From Tubiluchus corallicola (Eukaryota; Priapulida; Priapulimorpha; Priapulimorphida; Tubiluchidae), in NCBI GenBank assembly GCA_030141605.1, contig JAQGDQ010000092.1, forward strand, positions 554,001 through 618,000: 64,000 nt of DNA, written 5' to 3'. Positions 1-13,200 of this stretch are shown piece after piece. How positions within the stretch are numbered: the stretch's first letter is position 1; every line of letters starts with the position of its first letter. Below the pieces are notes generated by a model. It had not been told where the DNA came from, made no database searches, and saw only the letters and a program-made list of their open reading frames with translations. The translations under genes and the position numbers were made by a program.

Positions 1-2789
1 ACTGGAGACCTGCAAGAGAAGTTAGGAACTACAAGGTACGCTATATGTGTGCTTGCAAGCCTAAAGTAACCTCTGAAGCCTGAAAGGGGTTTTTTAAAGT
101 GGTCTTCACAAAAATCGCCTTAAAAAGAATCACCTAAACTGCAATCTATCCAAATTATATTAGTTTATAACAATCTTAAGCGCATATCTTGCTCACGTTA
201 AAAGAAATCCCTGTTTCCTTTCATTTTAAATCTCCCGCGATATTGTTCCGATTGCGCCATTACGTTGGGTCACAAATACACAACATAGGCGTAAATGGTA
301 TTATGGTACTTGCATAGTTAGCAGACCTTGCAAAGCTGAAATACTTTTATGAGTGTTCGCGGTGTGTACACTGTACACTACAACAGTGTTCATACAGTAG
401 TTCCCAGAGTTTCACCCATAACTTATCGATTTTCTGATTGTCTAAAATCATATTGGTGGCTGGTTGAGTTGCTACACTAGTTATTATTAAAGACTATCGC
501 TTCATGGGATGTCCATGAAAAAATAGTAATAGCATCCTGTCTGTGATTCACACAGTAAGATCAATTGAACTTCGTTTTCAGTTTAAATCTAAAAAAGGTT
601 GTCCTTACAACAGCAGCCACTGCATGTGAACTTGATTCTACTAGCTGTGAAAGTCCTCACAAAAAAGTTTTATGCATTAACCGTTTATATTAACTTATTG
701 TTAGATATTTCACTGAGGATTGCAAAAAATGTTTTTGTGGGCTCTCTACCACACCTAGATTTTTAAAACCACCAAGCTTAAAGTTTTACCTGAGGAAGCA
801 TCTCATTAATTTGATAGCCATGTATTACTAATGTTTCAACTAATATTTACTTTTTAAGGTTTTCTGTTTTTTCATAAACCATTATACTGACTGAACTGCA
901 CTGACCAGGCCTCATTCCTACACATATTTTACTTGTTGGCCTGTGTTCTGTGTCCATTGCAGTGTAAGTATCAGTGCTATAATTATGAAGTACTACATTC
1001 TTATGAAAAATTTGTACAAATTTCATTATTTTTATCAAAACTCGAAAACACTCAAAATGAGGCTGGCATTCATACACTGACTGGTGGTTTTCACTCTTTT
1101 TGCAGAAGTCTGAATTTTTTTCCTACATAAACAAAAAATTTATGCAATAGCCAACAGTAAACATATGCACCAAAACTGTAAGGAAGTATACATTAGTTGA
1201 ATATATGAATAAAGCAGAAAATTGTAGTGCAACATACATTCACAGTTACAAATCGAATTGCAGTAAGCTTTATTATACAAATTTAAGTCTGTTGATGGTC
1301 AAAACGGAAATCTTACAAGTTTTTTGAAAAGAATTATGACTTTTCTTAAAATTCTACAAATGCTTTGAAAAACTATTTTAATAAATTGTTGGTTGATGGC
1401 ACTTATAGAAAAAAAGTCTTGGAAAAAACAAAAGCCAATGGGCAAATGTCACAGCAAATTTCTAGAACATTCAAAAGTTATCCAAGTGATTTTCCATACC
1501 GCGACAAGCAGTATAGCAAGCACTAGATGACAATAAAATCAGTTACACCTGTGGTAAAAATTAATTTTTCAGTTGTTTCGCTGTACCTTGTGTTTCAGAC
1601 TGATGTGAACAGATTTTAAACAATTTATGGACAACAAAGCAGCCTTTGCTTGCATTTATTTTGTTATGACACGATAGAGTACTAGAAACAAGTTTCAAGC
1701 GTTGGAACTCAAAATATCGTCTTACCAATAATACATACTGGATAGCTAATATATGTTTCATTGTTACGAGGATGTTTCTTGTGAGATTCGACGAGTGGGT
1801 TACATTGGATTGACGATCATTGATGTACTTGCAAACAGTGCAACACTATAAGGTTTTACACTCCCATAGAAGTGCATCCTTTAATTTTCTGATCTTGAGC
1901 TGGGTGAGCTCCATAATTTCGTGGTAGTATATGCTTTCTTTAAACTAGTTTTCAGTACTGAGCATAGAAAACTCAATTTATTTGTATGAAAATGTTTCTT
2001 TTCATATTATGAATTAACCTACCTGTCTTTGTAGGTCTATCCAGGTTGTCCAGTGCACTGTGGGGCATTAAACGCCGATAAACGGGTATCTTAGCGATTC
2101 TCACTACAGTGACAAGCACTCACTGAGAACATAATATCAATTATCGGTGCTGTTCAGTCATCGCATAGTGCTTTGCTTGACACTGATGTGTACAAAATTT
2201 TCAACGATTTATGCAAACAGAGGCTTCCTTCACACGTATTTCTTTTTTATGACACAATAAGTTTTGCCTATGTTTACAACCGGATAAAAAGTTAGCTTTA
2301 CTAATGTTTGTAAACAAACGTGATCAGTCGCATGTTGGTTTTTCGATTGGCGGTATAAATGAAACATGTCTGTACCAACGTTTACTGCAGCGGTTGAAAT
2401 ATTTTACAAAAATTGGAGTAAACATGAAAACATGAGTACTTTATTCGCATAAGGTCATACTAATACGAGTTTTCTAAAATTTACTTGATACTGCCCTTTT
2501 CTTGTCCTTTAAGCTTTAATGAAGCTCTAAAAGTAAGAAAGTTGTTGGCAGCTGATTTAGAGATAAAGAAGAAGACAACGTTACAAGACTAAATTAGGCT
2601 TGCACTTAGAGATAAATGCCTTCCAGACTGGAAGAGAGGCCAATGTGAAACCACTGAAACCGCTTGCAAACCAAAACCGCCCATAAGTCGGCATAGTTAA
2701 GACTATGTTATGATGCTTCAAAGAAGAATGCACCAAAACTTTGGTGAAATTTTAATTTTTAATTTTTTATTAAAACAAACACTGAATAT
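1..2789. other. AT-rich intergenic, no gene seen
   Basis: No ORF with recognisable similarity. A diverged direct duplication pairs about 1590-1680 with 2180-2260; both carry ACTGATGTG and TTATGACAC separated by similar spacing. Nothing else is supported. Confidence 0.5.
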
Positions 2790-3735
2790 GTTGGACTTTT
2801 ATATTCTAGCATCAGATTAGCAAGAAAATGCCAAAAAATACTAAAATATTAATTTTATAACCCATTGCCCACTCTTCTGACTAGATACTAGTACTAGTAG
2901 TACTGCAATTGTAAAAAACTCCTGTTTTCAAACTCCGATAGTAGCTTGTGGAAGCAGTCATTTTGCTTCTGTTTTTTTCTGTTGACAGGACCAGATCTTC
3001 GTCAGGAAGACCCATCTTTCTTGAAAATCTCATTACATCTATTGTAGGCAATGAGGTATCAACATTTATCAGAGTATTCCACCCATTTCTATCTGCAGGT
3101 AATAGCATAAGTTCTTTTACTTCTAAAAATAGATTTTGTTGAAATTTTTATCTTAGCTATCCAAATTGTTTTAGGTTTTTTGCAGGGTTTTAGGGCTTCC
3201 TTTAAGGCAATTCTTACTGGTGCTTCATTTGATAAATTTAGAAGATGTCCTAGCCATCTTAATTATCGGATCTTGACTTTTAAACTCCAAGAAGTTTCTT
3301 TCGTTCTGGTGTATAAATCTTCATTTTTGATTATGTATGGCCATCTTATCTTTAAAACTTTCTTGAGAAGACTTGTATGAAATGTGTCAATCTGCTTTTC
3401 TTGAGTAATTGCTAAACCCCAAGTTTCGCTGTCCTACATAAATATGATGGTAACGTAAGCATTAAATAATCTGTGTCTTATGTTAAGACTTAACTTCTTG
3501 CTAGTAATTAAGAGCCATCTACTGGATTTAGCATAACTTCAAAGTCCATAGCAACCACACTTTCGAGTGGTTGCTAAGTGTTTTGCAGAGAAGCGACAAA
3601 AAACAATGCCTGACTTTAACAGTGATTTTCTCAAGATTATGTTTTCCAGTGTGTAGCATGCACCTCAAGTTCAATGTGGATTATCTCAGCTTAGAAATAA
3701 CAATGAGCTTAGTATCAAAATGATCCTTATAAAAT
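2790..3735 (-). mobile_element. Decayed LINE (non-LTR retrotransposon) 3' fragment
   Basis: Read on the minus strand, about 3480 to 2880 translates with scattered stops and frameshifts to ETWGLAITQEKQIDTFH, KVLKIRWPYIIKNEDLYTRT, LRWLGHLLNLSNEAPVRIA and an open tail from 3108 to 2881. The order ETW, FH.LL, I.W, NE.LY..T, LRWLGH is the C-terminal part of LINE reverse-transcriptase proteins. The flanks (about 3735-3505 and 2970-2790) match 41697-42110 on the plus strand. It is a dead copy. Confidence 0.75.
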
Positions 3736-5431
3736 TGAGATTCAGAGTGTTTGAAGAACTAGAAAAGCTTAATTGCCGACTTATGGACGATTCTGCTATA
3801 GAAGCACTTATTTATTATTATTTAGTTTTATTAAAATTACTAGCAAAAGAGTTTGCGCATAAACCCACACCACACTACACCACTCACATCACATCATGCT
3901 ACACCCATTACACCACACCAATTGCCATATCACGCCCTACAACCACATCACGCTCATCACATTAATTCACAGTCATTGATTCGCAAACATTCTACATAGT
4001 GTTTGTAAACTCCTTCTTTTCGTTGTAATAGGCTAACATTATAACATTTACATTATAATAGCCAGGGGCAGCTTAATAATAAAATAAGTAAAAGTGCAGC
4101 AGAATACAAAAGATAATGTCACAAGCTAAGAGACCTGTATCATCGTATAGTCCTGTTCCTTCTCTTTCCAAAGAACTGTCAGTCTTTCTCCAATACCCAC
4201 CAGGCAGTTTCCTATACGGTATTCAGTCACAATTTCGAAAAAATTGGGAGCTTGGTTCTAGGGTTGCAACCACTCCTGATTTGGCCCGGAGTCTCTTGAA
4301 ATTCAGTCATGGATTCGTAGTTCGGTCAGATTTTTCAAAAATTCTGAAATCTCCTGACTTCGACCATCACCAATGCTGCAGCAAGTATTCTTGCACTTTA
4401 ACTTTAATTCACATAACATAAAGTGCCTAATAATCTGATTGTAATAAATGCTAATAATAATAATAATAATGATGATGATAATTGTAATAATGATAATCTG
4501 ATTGCTAAACTGATCCCAGAAACCTCAGAAAATGTGAGAAGTGTGACTAGAAAGAAATTCTGAAAACTAACTTTTGGATGCTCTTTCGTAAGTTTTAGAT
4601 TTTTAGGGCTTTTTTGGAACCTAAAATCAAGAATTTGTACTATTCTCTAGTTTGAACTTCTTGATTTTAGCTTCTGAAAAAGTTCTTTTATTATTTTATA
4701 CATTAGATTATTTTGAGTTATAGTTTTAAATTGGGTCCTGTTCCCCTTTAAAATTTAGATAATTATAAATTGTTCAGCAAACCCATGACGAATTACAGTG
4801 ATGTAGACCTGCAGTAGGCCTGAAATTCATTTCAATTTTCATTAGATTTTATGAAATATTAGTACATGTAATAATGCATAACACCACCATAATATTTAAA
4901 ATATACTCCATAAGTTTTCGTTTGATAGTAGTCTTTTTAGGACAATTAACGGTTATATGTTTATATGCCTATTGTTTACTAATTTTCGCGAGCTGAAACA
5001 ACATGAACGGAACGCAGTGACACGTATGTTCTACAGTTGCGTTGTAATTCGGTAAAAAGCAACAAAAGCAAAATAATAAGATTACAACTGATAGTGATAT
5101 AACTGTAGTTTCAATAATTTTTGAGATTTTTCTGTATTGAAATTTGTAATTTAGTATGTGTACACTTTACATACCACAATAGTCATAGTAGTTAAAAGAA
5201 AGATTAGACGGGCAGATAGGTCTGCTTAATGGTTAAAGGAAACGTAATGTAGAAAGATATTTTTTTGTCTTTCAAATATACACAGTTATTGGTGATCATT
5301 TACCAGGTATCTAATGTTTGAGCGTTGCGTGAAAAGAGGCAACCTATTAGTGTATCACTTTAACAGTGATTGAAACCGATATCCACCCTCAGTGAGATAT
5401 ATAGTCATATGGCGGACGTAGATGTCCCTTT
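3736..5431. other. Intergenic with simple repeats
   Basis: Contains a CAC/ACACC-rich low-complexity patch (about 3865-3960) and an AAT/GAT microsatellite (about 4450-4490). A 101-codon ORF at 4116 resembles no known protein. Nothing else seen. Confidence 0.45.
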
Positions 5432-5547
5432 GCAATTTATCTAGCAATCACTATTCATTTATTAAGCAAGCCCAATATTGCTTAACTATCTAGCAATTTA
5501 TCTAGCAATCGCTATTCATTTATTAAGCAAGCCCAATATTGCTTAAC
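5432..5547. repeat. Two-copy tandem duplication, about 61-bp period
   Basis: The unit GCAATTTATCTAGCAATC continues through ATTCATTTATTAAGCAAG to ATTGCTTAACT and occurs twice head to tail (about 5432-5492 and 5493-5547) with one visible mismatch, which indicates a recent duplication. Confidence 0.9.
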
Positions 5548-8500
5548 TTCTGTTGCTGAGATGCTACATTTGTTTTCTGAATTGAGAACGTCTATGACGT
5601 TAGCAAAGCGTGCACTGTGTCATTCATACAGGCCCACCAGATTTTCACGGTCAGTTGCACTTCTCTAGCTGCCATTTGCGCATACAGTGTACATCTCTGG
5701 ATAATTGAACGTTATTTGGCGTAGTGCTCACTGACCCCGAACCGCCTGTCTACTTGAAGTTGAATCGTGTTGGTTGCTGTGTCACTGATTTTTGTGAGAA
5801 TTTTGTCGAGTGTGCTGTAACTGCAACGAGTCAGTGACATACGAATCGTTTCAACCAGAGTTGGGAAAATTAATAATTATTTTTGTTGAAATCAGTTTTA
5901 AAATAAGATTGTTTTTGGTGTCTATAACTGCTTACTTTAGCGATAAACTAATTATGGTATGTACGCATTGATTAAGTTAAAGAATTGATTATAGACTTTT
6001 GAGGCATTATGACCCATGAATCAGTAATGAAACATATATACTGGCAGTATCACACGCTGTTCCATTTCCATGACAGTTTTTGCTCAATTTAATGAGCTTG
6101 CAAGCTTGGTTGGCAGACTGCCAAGACACACACATGTACAGTGCTCGTAGAATTAGTAAATGTACTTACATATTAAAGTCTAGTATTTAACCATACACGT
6201 CCTGCTTCGTGCATACTGTACTGTAGGGTCTTTATGCCAAGTCAGGTTATCGGGTTGGCAAGGTGTCGGCATAACTGATTGTGTAATCTTTTTCCAGGCT
6301 TTAAATTGTTTCTTGTAATCTGCACAAATTGACAAAAGTAAATAAGTGCAATAACGGATGAGTATGCTGTGACACAATAATTACATGAATTTAGTTGTGG
6401 TAAATTTGCTCCACATTGAGGATAACATAGTCCTTTGTATAGTTTGCATGCGAAAATCAGCGAAGCTTTCGTTGATTTTTTTCCTTAATGACAGTGTAGT
6501 GGTATCTTCTCAAGACAAAAAGTATTTTTGAAACATAATTTTATGGCTGTCTTACATTATTTACTTTGCTGCTTGCTTAGGCATAATTTGGAGAATCAAA
6601 AAGATCGTTTGTCACAAAAGAGTTATAAGTGAGGCTGCATGCACATCAAAATGTTCTTGTGAGTAAAAAGTCGCAAACACACGGAGCTAATAACTATTAT
6701 AATAACCTAAATTAATGATCGTAATAATAATAATACTCGTTAGTTAATAATTATTTCTTTGCTATCAGAAATTTTGTGTTGAATAATTTTTAGTTTTTCA
6801 TTTGTGTTTTGCACGTGTGCTAAACGTACTGAATATCTGCGCTGGAACTGCCTTAGGGCTAGGGAGAACTTTTTTTGTCATTGCATAAGACGGTATGCGA
6901 AAGGCTCGTCTGTCTCTGTGTTAATTGTTTTGGTGTTGCCCCTAGGTTTATGGCGACCAGTTGCATGATGCCTTTATTGCTCGAACTTGGTAAAAAATGG
7001 ACCCAATTATTCTTGAGGCTAAAAAAATATTCGTTTCTTGGGTCAAATCAGCAATTTTAGTTTGCGTGCAGTTTTTCCTGTACAAAAATATACCTTGTCC
7101 ACAAAGTAGTTTTTCAAGTCACTAGCCTTCATAAAATTGCTAATATAAGCAGTTTAGTGACAAAGTAACGCTGTTAAGACGCAAATGCTTGTCTGATAAA
7201 GAAAAGTTTTGTTCTTCAGCAAACACCGGCTATTACTCGGTGTATGCTACATTTTATGTGACCGTAGGTGCTTAATGTCAGAGAATATAAGTTCTACTGT
7301 GTTAGTATCAACAAGGATAGCGTCACGCCTCCAAAACTGTGTCATGCATAGCTTGATCATTTTTGCTTGTACACTTCACCAGTAATTCCTGTTAGTCTAG
7401 TGTATGTGTACAGTACGCGTATTTAAACTGTGGATCGTGGTGAGGCTGGTAGGCGCGTATGTACAGTGAGATAATTCACTGATACAGCATAATTTTGCAA
7501 GTGGAGAGTGAAAAAAACGAGTATGTGACGGTTGCCTGGACCGAGTAAGAATTTCTGAGGGGTAGGGAAGTGCTGTAAGCACAACGTAGTTCATTGTGTT
7601 ATCTTTTTTTCTTTAATTAGTGATTGTCGAAATAATTATAAACAAAGAATAGTATTTAGTGATTTTTTTCGAATTTTTCATCATATTTTTTCTTCCACCC
7701 CAGGGTGGCAGCGGTGCTGCATTGTGTTTTCTGATTTTTGTTGTACATAACGACCTTTAGCTTACAGAAATTGCTTTATTAAAATATTTTACCAAAGACA
7801 CTGAATACATGTAAATTGGGGGGATACGACAGAGTGATATTCATCTAATGACGTCAGGTGTGCATAAATATTTATACGTGTACAGTACACAAGCAAGTCT
7901 TATCATTGCGTGATCATGCCATGTGTGGAATTTATAGCGTCTTGCAGCTATAGCTGTACATTTTACATCATGATTTTCTCGAGTTCGTACATTCACTTCA
8001 ATTATACATGAAAATTTTGATAGTATTAAGATTGTAAATACTTAATTGCTTATCTAATCCATAGGAAATTAGGCATAAAATCATTCGTAACTAAAATTAC
8101 TTTTAATCTAATTAGACAGAATTTCTATAGTGTGAGCGACTTAATATTGGAAGTGCTGGGGAATATTGTTGCTTAGCTGTTATGACGTCGTCCTGTAAAC
8201 AGAATGTTCCTGGAATCCTAGTTTAGATTGAGATTGTGTTCTAACTTTTTCCATTTCCTATTTCTTCAAATTTTCTCTATAAGCTTACAAGAATTTAAAG
8301 TTTCTGTGCATCACTGAAATCACACTATTTTTAGAAATAAGTTTTGTGTGAGTTTTCAAGTTTCGTGGTTACTGGCTTTTGGTTTATTGAATGCCTTAAC
8401 GCCTGATAAATACTTTTCATATACAAGTGACTGATCATACTTGCATTTCGTTATCATATTTCGTTCGCATTGTACACGCTTCTTATACCTGTGATCATGC

Positions 8501-9200
8501 TTGGTTAAGCATCTAGTAATTTTCACATCCAACCCCATTTAGAAGCACGGTAAAAAGTATACATTTTAGTGCCTGTAATAATGTCAGTGCGTTTCTGATA
8601 ATTAAATAATAGGTTAAAAAGTTAATTAATAGCCTGTGAGCCCAGTTAGTGATGCCTTCACAAATGAACATAATTTTAAACAACACAAACATTCCACAAG
8701 CTTGGTGCACGTGTTTGCTAAAGCGAAAATTGATATACATTGCCTGTACAACATTCAGTATGATATACAAAATCTTGGCAAATTTTGAGTTAAAAATTAA
8801 AATTTCAAGAATGCCGCTGTGCTCACTCATCAGCTCTCGAACGTGTGCAGTAAATCTTAACTGAAGACCTCTAAATTGAAAAGTACTGCTCCTGCCCATC
8901 TAACTAGCTAAATCCATGTAATAGGGAAGAACTAATCGCATTAATGCAAGTGTGTAAGTCATTCTTGAAAAGGTTCTATGTTCCATTTCAGTACTTTGTG
9001 AGTAGATTGTTTTGAGCTATAGTTTAAGATTGAGTCCAGTTTTTTCAAGCTGTGCTTCCATTAATGAAAATGCATTGCAGCTATTAAGGAATGAACAAAT
9101 TTGGCGGTCATGCCTTAAGCACACACTTGACTAGGAAGCTGTGAGATTTTAGCTATAGCAGTTATCCTACAAATTTTTCCTACAAATATATCTTTTCCTT
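5548..9200. other. Intergenic or upstream ITPK region, nothing recognised
   Basis: AT-rich, with short ORFs on both strands lacking similarity or codon bias. Any upstream ITPK promoter or non-coding exon would be in its 3' part but is not identifiable here. Confidence 0.4.
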
Positions 9201-9251
9201 GTGTTTTTAGACCTTGTTTAATGGTGGGCTACCAATGACTTCAAACTGAAG

Positions 9252-10226
9252 ATGGCAGATGAAGATGATGATGGCAGCAGAACTAATGCAACAGGACAGT
9301 GTCCAACGGAAAAGGAGAAACTCTATTTTTCTGCAGAGTGTCTTATGGCACCTGAGCCTAAAACAGCTGAACTCAGTCCAACCAGTAGCGTCGGCACTGG
9401 TAGTGAGTACTGTGATTATTTACTAGATGACTCGAGTGTGCCTTCCTCTTCCACACAGACACCTAACTTGTTGAGTCCAGATTGTCCTGGACTTCAGTTT
9501 GCAATACGGTCCCATAGCGCAGATTCAGCTGTCGACATGCTTTCTGCTGATGATGAGCGTGAAAAAACTGCCGAGAGCATGTGCCAATTTGATCATTCCA
9601 ACTTAGAACAGAAATTTGAAACTTGCGAAATTCAGAGTTATGCAAGTGATGTTGAATTCACTATTGGTACCAGCAAGCTAACTAGTTCAGAGCCAACTAC
9701 TGGTAAAATGTCTTCAAGTGACAATATCAAGTGTCTAATGTCTGGTGAAAATTCTTCAGAGCATGCAAGCATTCTAAATGAACAACATACTGCAGAAGAG
9801 GCGAACAGTGAGTTGACAGTAGTTAAGGTTTGTAAACATCGAAAACTATCTTCACAACATCGTCATAAATACCATCATCGACCAAATTTGTTGGAATGCC
9901 ATGATCAGGAAGCATTCACAACTATCCAGTCTAACCCACGTGTGATAGTGAGTGACCATAGTACAAGCACTGATGACAGCCCTGGGACACCAGTCAAAAC
10001 CCTTGGATTTTCTTCCTTGCAAAGTCCTCCACGTCGTTCACCAAGTAGTGACTCGCTGAAACATCGTTCGCAGAGTAGTGACTCGTTGAGGCGGTACATT
10101 CCAGAACGAAAGCTGTCCAGTGGCAGTACATGTTCAGATACTTCATCTATAGGTGGCGGTATTTCAGAATCATCTTGGGAAGACTCCGATCTGGATCAAA
10201 GAATTGAAATCCTTAATAAACGTAAG
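9252..10226 (+). CDS. ITPK: ITPK alternative first coding exon A (325 codons)
   Basis: Opens at the ATG at 9252 ([10 protein letters not shown]) and stays open to a strong donor AAG/GTAAGC at 10226/10227, phase 0. The product is acidic and Ser/Thr-rich, with phospho-site-like repeats ([19 protein letters not shown]) near residues 259-278 and an ending [19 protein letters not shown]. The N-termini of ITPKs are known to be variable and to direct localisation, so no specific function is claimed. A possible acceptor (tgtttttag) ends at about 9210, so an upstream non-coding exon may exist. Confidence 0.85.
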
Positions 10227-13200
10227 GTAAGCATTGCTGTCTGTTTTTCTGATTTCTATTATTTTTGACAAAAGTTTCATCGAAATACAAATGCACCTTA
10301 AAAATTTGATTATCTATATTCGAAAGTTGTATGACAAAAATAGTCATAATTTACCAATTCATGTTATTTCCATTTAAGATGTATAAAAGATAACGTCAAC
10401 TCTATAACGTCACTCCTGTTATTTTCTCTCGAACCTACAGATTGCTATATGCTAGAAACATGAACTTGTATCATTTTACCATTTAACTTTTATGACAGTG
10501 AACTGGCCAAGTGATTGCAGAACTGTTTTGATACAAAATTATTACAACAGAGTTTTGTTTTATTTATCCCTGTTACTTGCCTAACTCCAAAGACAATCTT
10601 TCTAGTTACCCCAATGAAGTGGGCTGCAGCAAAATTGTGTCCTGTCTGTTTGTTATAGCTTTTTTGGCTGTGTAGTAATGTCTGTGCAAGTGTACTTCAT
10701 GCAGAAGTAGGTATCTGTCAAAGTTGGACTTAGAGCCTATTTATTTTTGGGTCAATCAACGCAGTTATTGAATTTTTTACCATTTTTGAAGAGTCAAATT
10801 AATGTAGCAGTACTATGAGGCTATAATTCATAAGCAAGGCAGTTAATACTTTTCAGGTGCTGTGCGCTGACGATAATCTGACTCTAGTTATTTCAATATT
10901 ATATCAAATCTAAAAAAAATTTGTTAGTTTATAGAAGTGACATCCTGAAAACCTACTGATTTCCAGTACTGATAGTTATAGAGGTTGTTTGTTTCCTGGT
11001 GTTTTATATTAATAATATCTGATTGCCATTTTTCTTAACTTTCTCTTCTTTCTTAAAATTTGGCCACATACTCCTCTGGCCTCTCAGATTTGCAAGTCTT
11101 ATATATATATGTATAATGTATACATATATATATATGTATAATGTATACATATATATATGTATACCACTTCTCACAAAAACTACTGTAAAGTTCGAATACC
11201 TGCTGGATATCTGATCATAATGACTAATGTCAGCTCATTTCACCTGGTGCCAAAAAGACATTCATTGTAAATGCTCAAGCAAAAAGAACTGAGCCATTTC
11301 TTTCCAATTACATCAAAAACGAACATCCCAATATGATCAACAAGAAAGTCCAAAAACAGACTAAATGACAACTAACAAACAAATCAATAATAATGGAAGA
11401 GTCTGAAGAGAAGAGACATCACACTATCATTTCTGTCGGGTAGATTCACATATCCAATCCACAGAATTCTAAAGAATTTCCTGATTAATGTTACCAGAGT
11501 GTTTAACATTTTTTGTAAAAATGCACTCAAATTTAAAACAGTTAGGTTGCTGGTGAGAGCCAACTTGGACACAGTGTGGGCCATGCTCCAGGAGTCCACT
11601 ATGCTTCATGTCCATCAGCAGTAAAGTATGTATTTAAACCTGGCAAAATAAAGTGTATTACATATGCATTCACTTTGCAGTGCGACCTATGCAGTTTCAA
11701 ATACATCAGTGTAACGTGTAGAGCTGTCAGTGACAGATACAATGAATATAGAATGGCAGTCATTGACGTTGAAAAAACAATGTAGTGTGTCAAGTGTCAC
11801 CACTTCTTACCAGCTCATCCTGCCAAACTGTCATAATAACTACTGGCTTTAGGAAAAACAGCATCAACTAACAATAGTTAGTCTCAATACATCTTCCCAT
11901 GTCACTATAATACTATGAGATGTAAGGAAATAGGGATCCTTATATATGTATAATCTATAAACTCCACATGATTAAATTAACCTCTATGTTTGTAACCCTG
12001 ATACCTGACCAGTAATTTTTACACCAAAGGTTTTTCATATTTGCATCTGACGATGCTGCAAAGTTCTGTGAAAATCTCTGTTTTTTGTTTTTTTTTTGTT
12101 TTATTTCTGCAGCCGATATGGAAAATTTATATTTATTATTTTAGTGAGTGGCACAGGCACTCAAAACTATTTCTAATACCTGACTGGCAACTATTTATTA
12201 TTCAGTAAACCATACTGTCTGAGCTTTCAGGAATAAAATAAATTAGTATTCATTTAAAGATTATGAGCTGTAGAACATGTGTAGTACATCACAGACTAAC
12301 ACATCTGAACTGTGAGGTACAGCACCTGTTTTTATGCAACGCTTTCTGAAATGCAGGTGCTATTGCCCTTCTAATTAGCGAATGGCGAAATGCATGTAAC
12401 AATGAAGAACTAGTGGTGCGAACGCGAAACCGCGTTTGTGTGGTAATAATTCTTTCACGTAAGGCATTCTTTAAAAAAATAGTATGTTTTCTTTCAATAT
12501 TTTAAAGACTAGATTGTTTTTGACCTAAAGTTTGGCATTGGGTGCGGTATTGCAGCAAACTTCTGCTCTTCAAAAAGCGTTCAAGATTTGCGTTTTTAAG
12601 ACGTAGTCGAAAAACACTAATAGAATTGGGACCGATAATGTTAGGGCAAAAACGACACAAATAGTTCCAAACTGGCACTATTCTAACTGCAAAATTACTT
12701 TGAGAAGCTTGAGTCTAGCAGGTTCGTTGGAAATAGCATAAGTTCCTATTTTTTGACATTTGGCCTAGCTTGTGAGTTCATTGCATCAGTCAATATTCTT
12801 GAAGTGAGTTATTAAATTCAAAATTTGTAAAATCGCATGCATTATGCTGATATGGATTTTGAGCACAAATGCAGTAGAGAGCTGGTAAGGTTGTCCGGCA
12901 TCTTTGTAGGTCAGTTGCGCGGTCCGCAATCGTGCAGAATAACAACACCACAACTTAAATTCCTAGAAGGTAATATTGCAAGGCTGATGACGTCAGCAGA
13001 CTCGCAAATAAGCTTGCCCATGTGACATATCCTCTACGGTATGTTCGCTAAGTTAAGCAAATAAAAAACTCCCTATTTCACCAGTGAAGAGCCTCAGACC
13101 TAATTCAAACTTTGCGATATAAGTGAAGGACAGTGCAGGTGAAAAATATATCGTGTTGTGTAACACTTTCGTTACGGTTTATAATCGTCGAGGTAACGAC

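Noticed and set aside
4116-4421. 101-codon ORF in the upstream spacer
   Set aside because: No recognisable motif, no splice or polyadenylation context, and surrounded by simple repeats.
8513-8899. 128-codon minus-strand ORF
   Set aside because: Hydrophobic, AT-biased, overlapping ORFs on both strands, no family resemblance.
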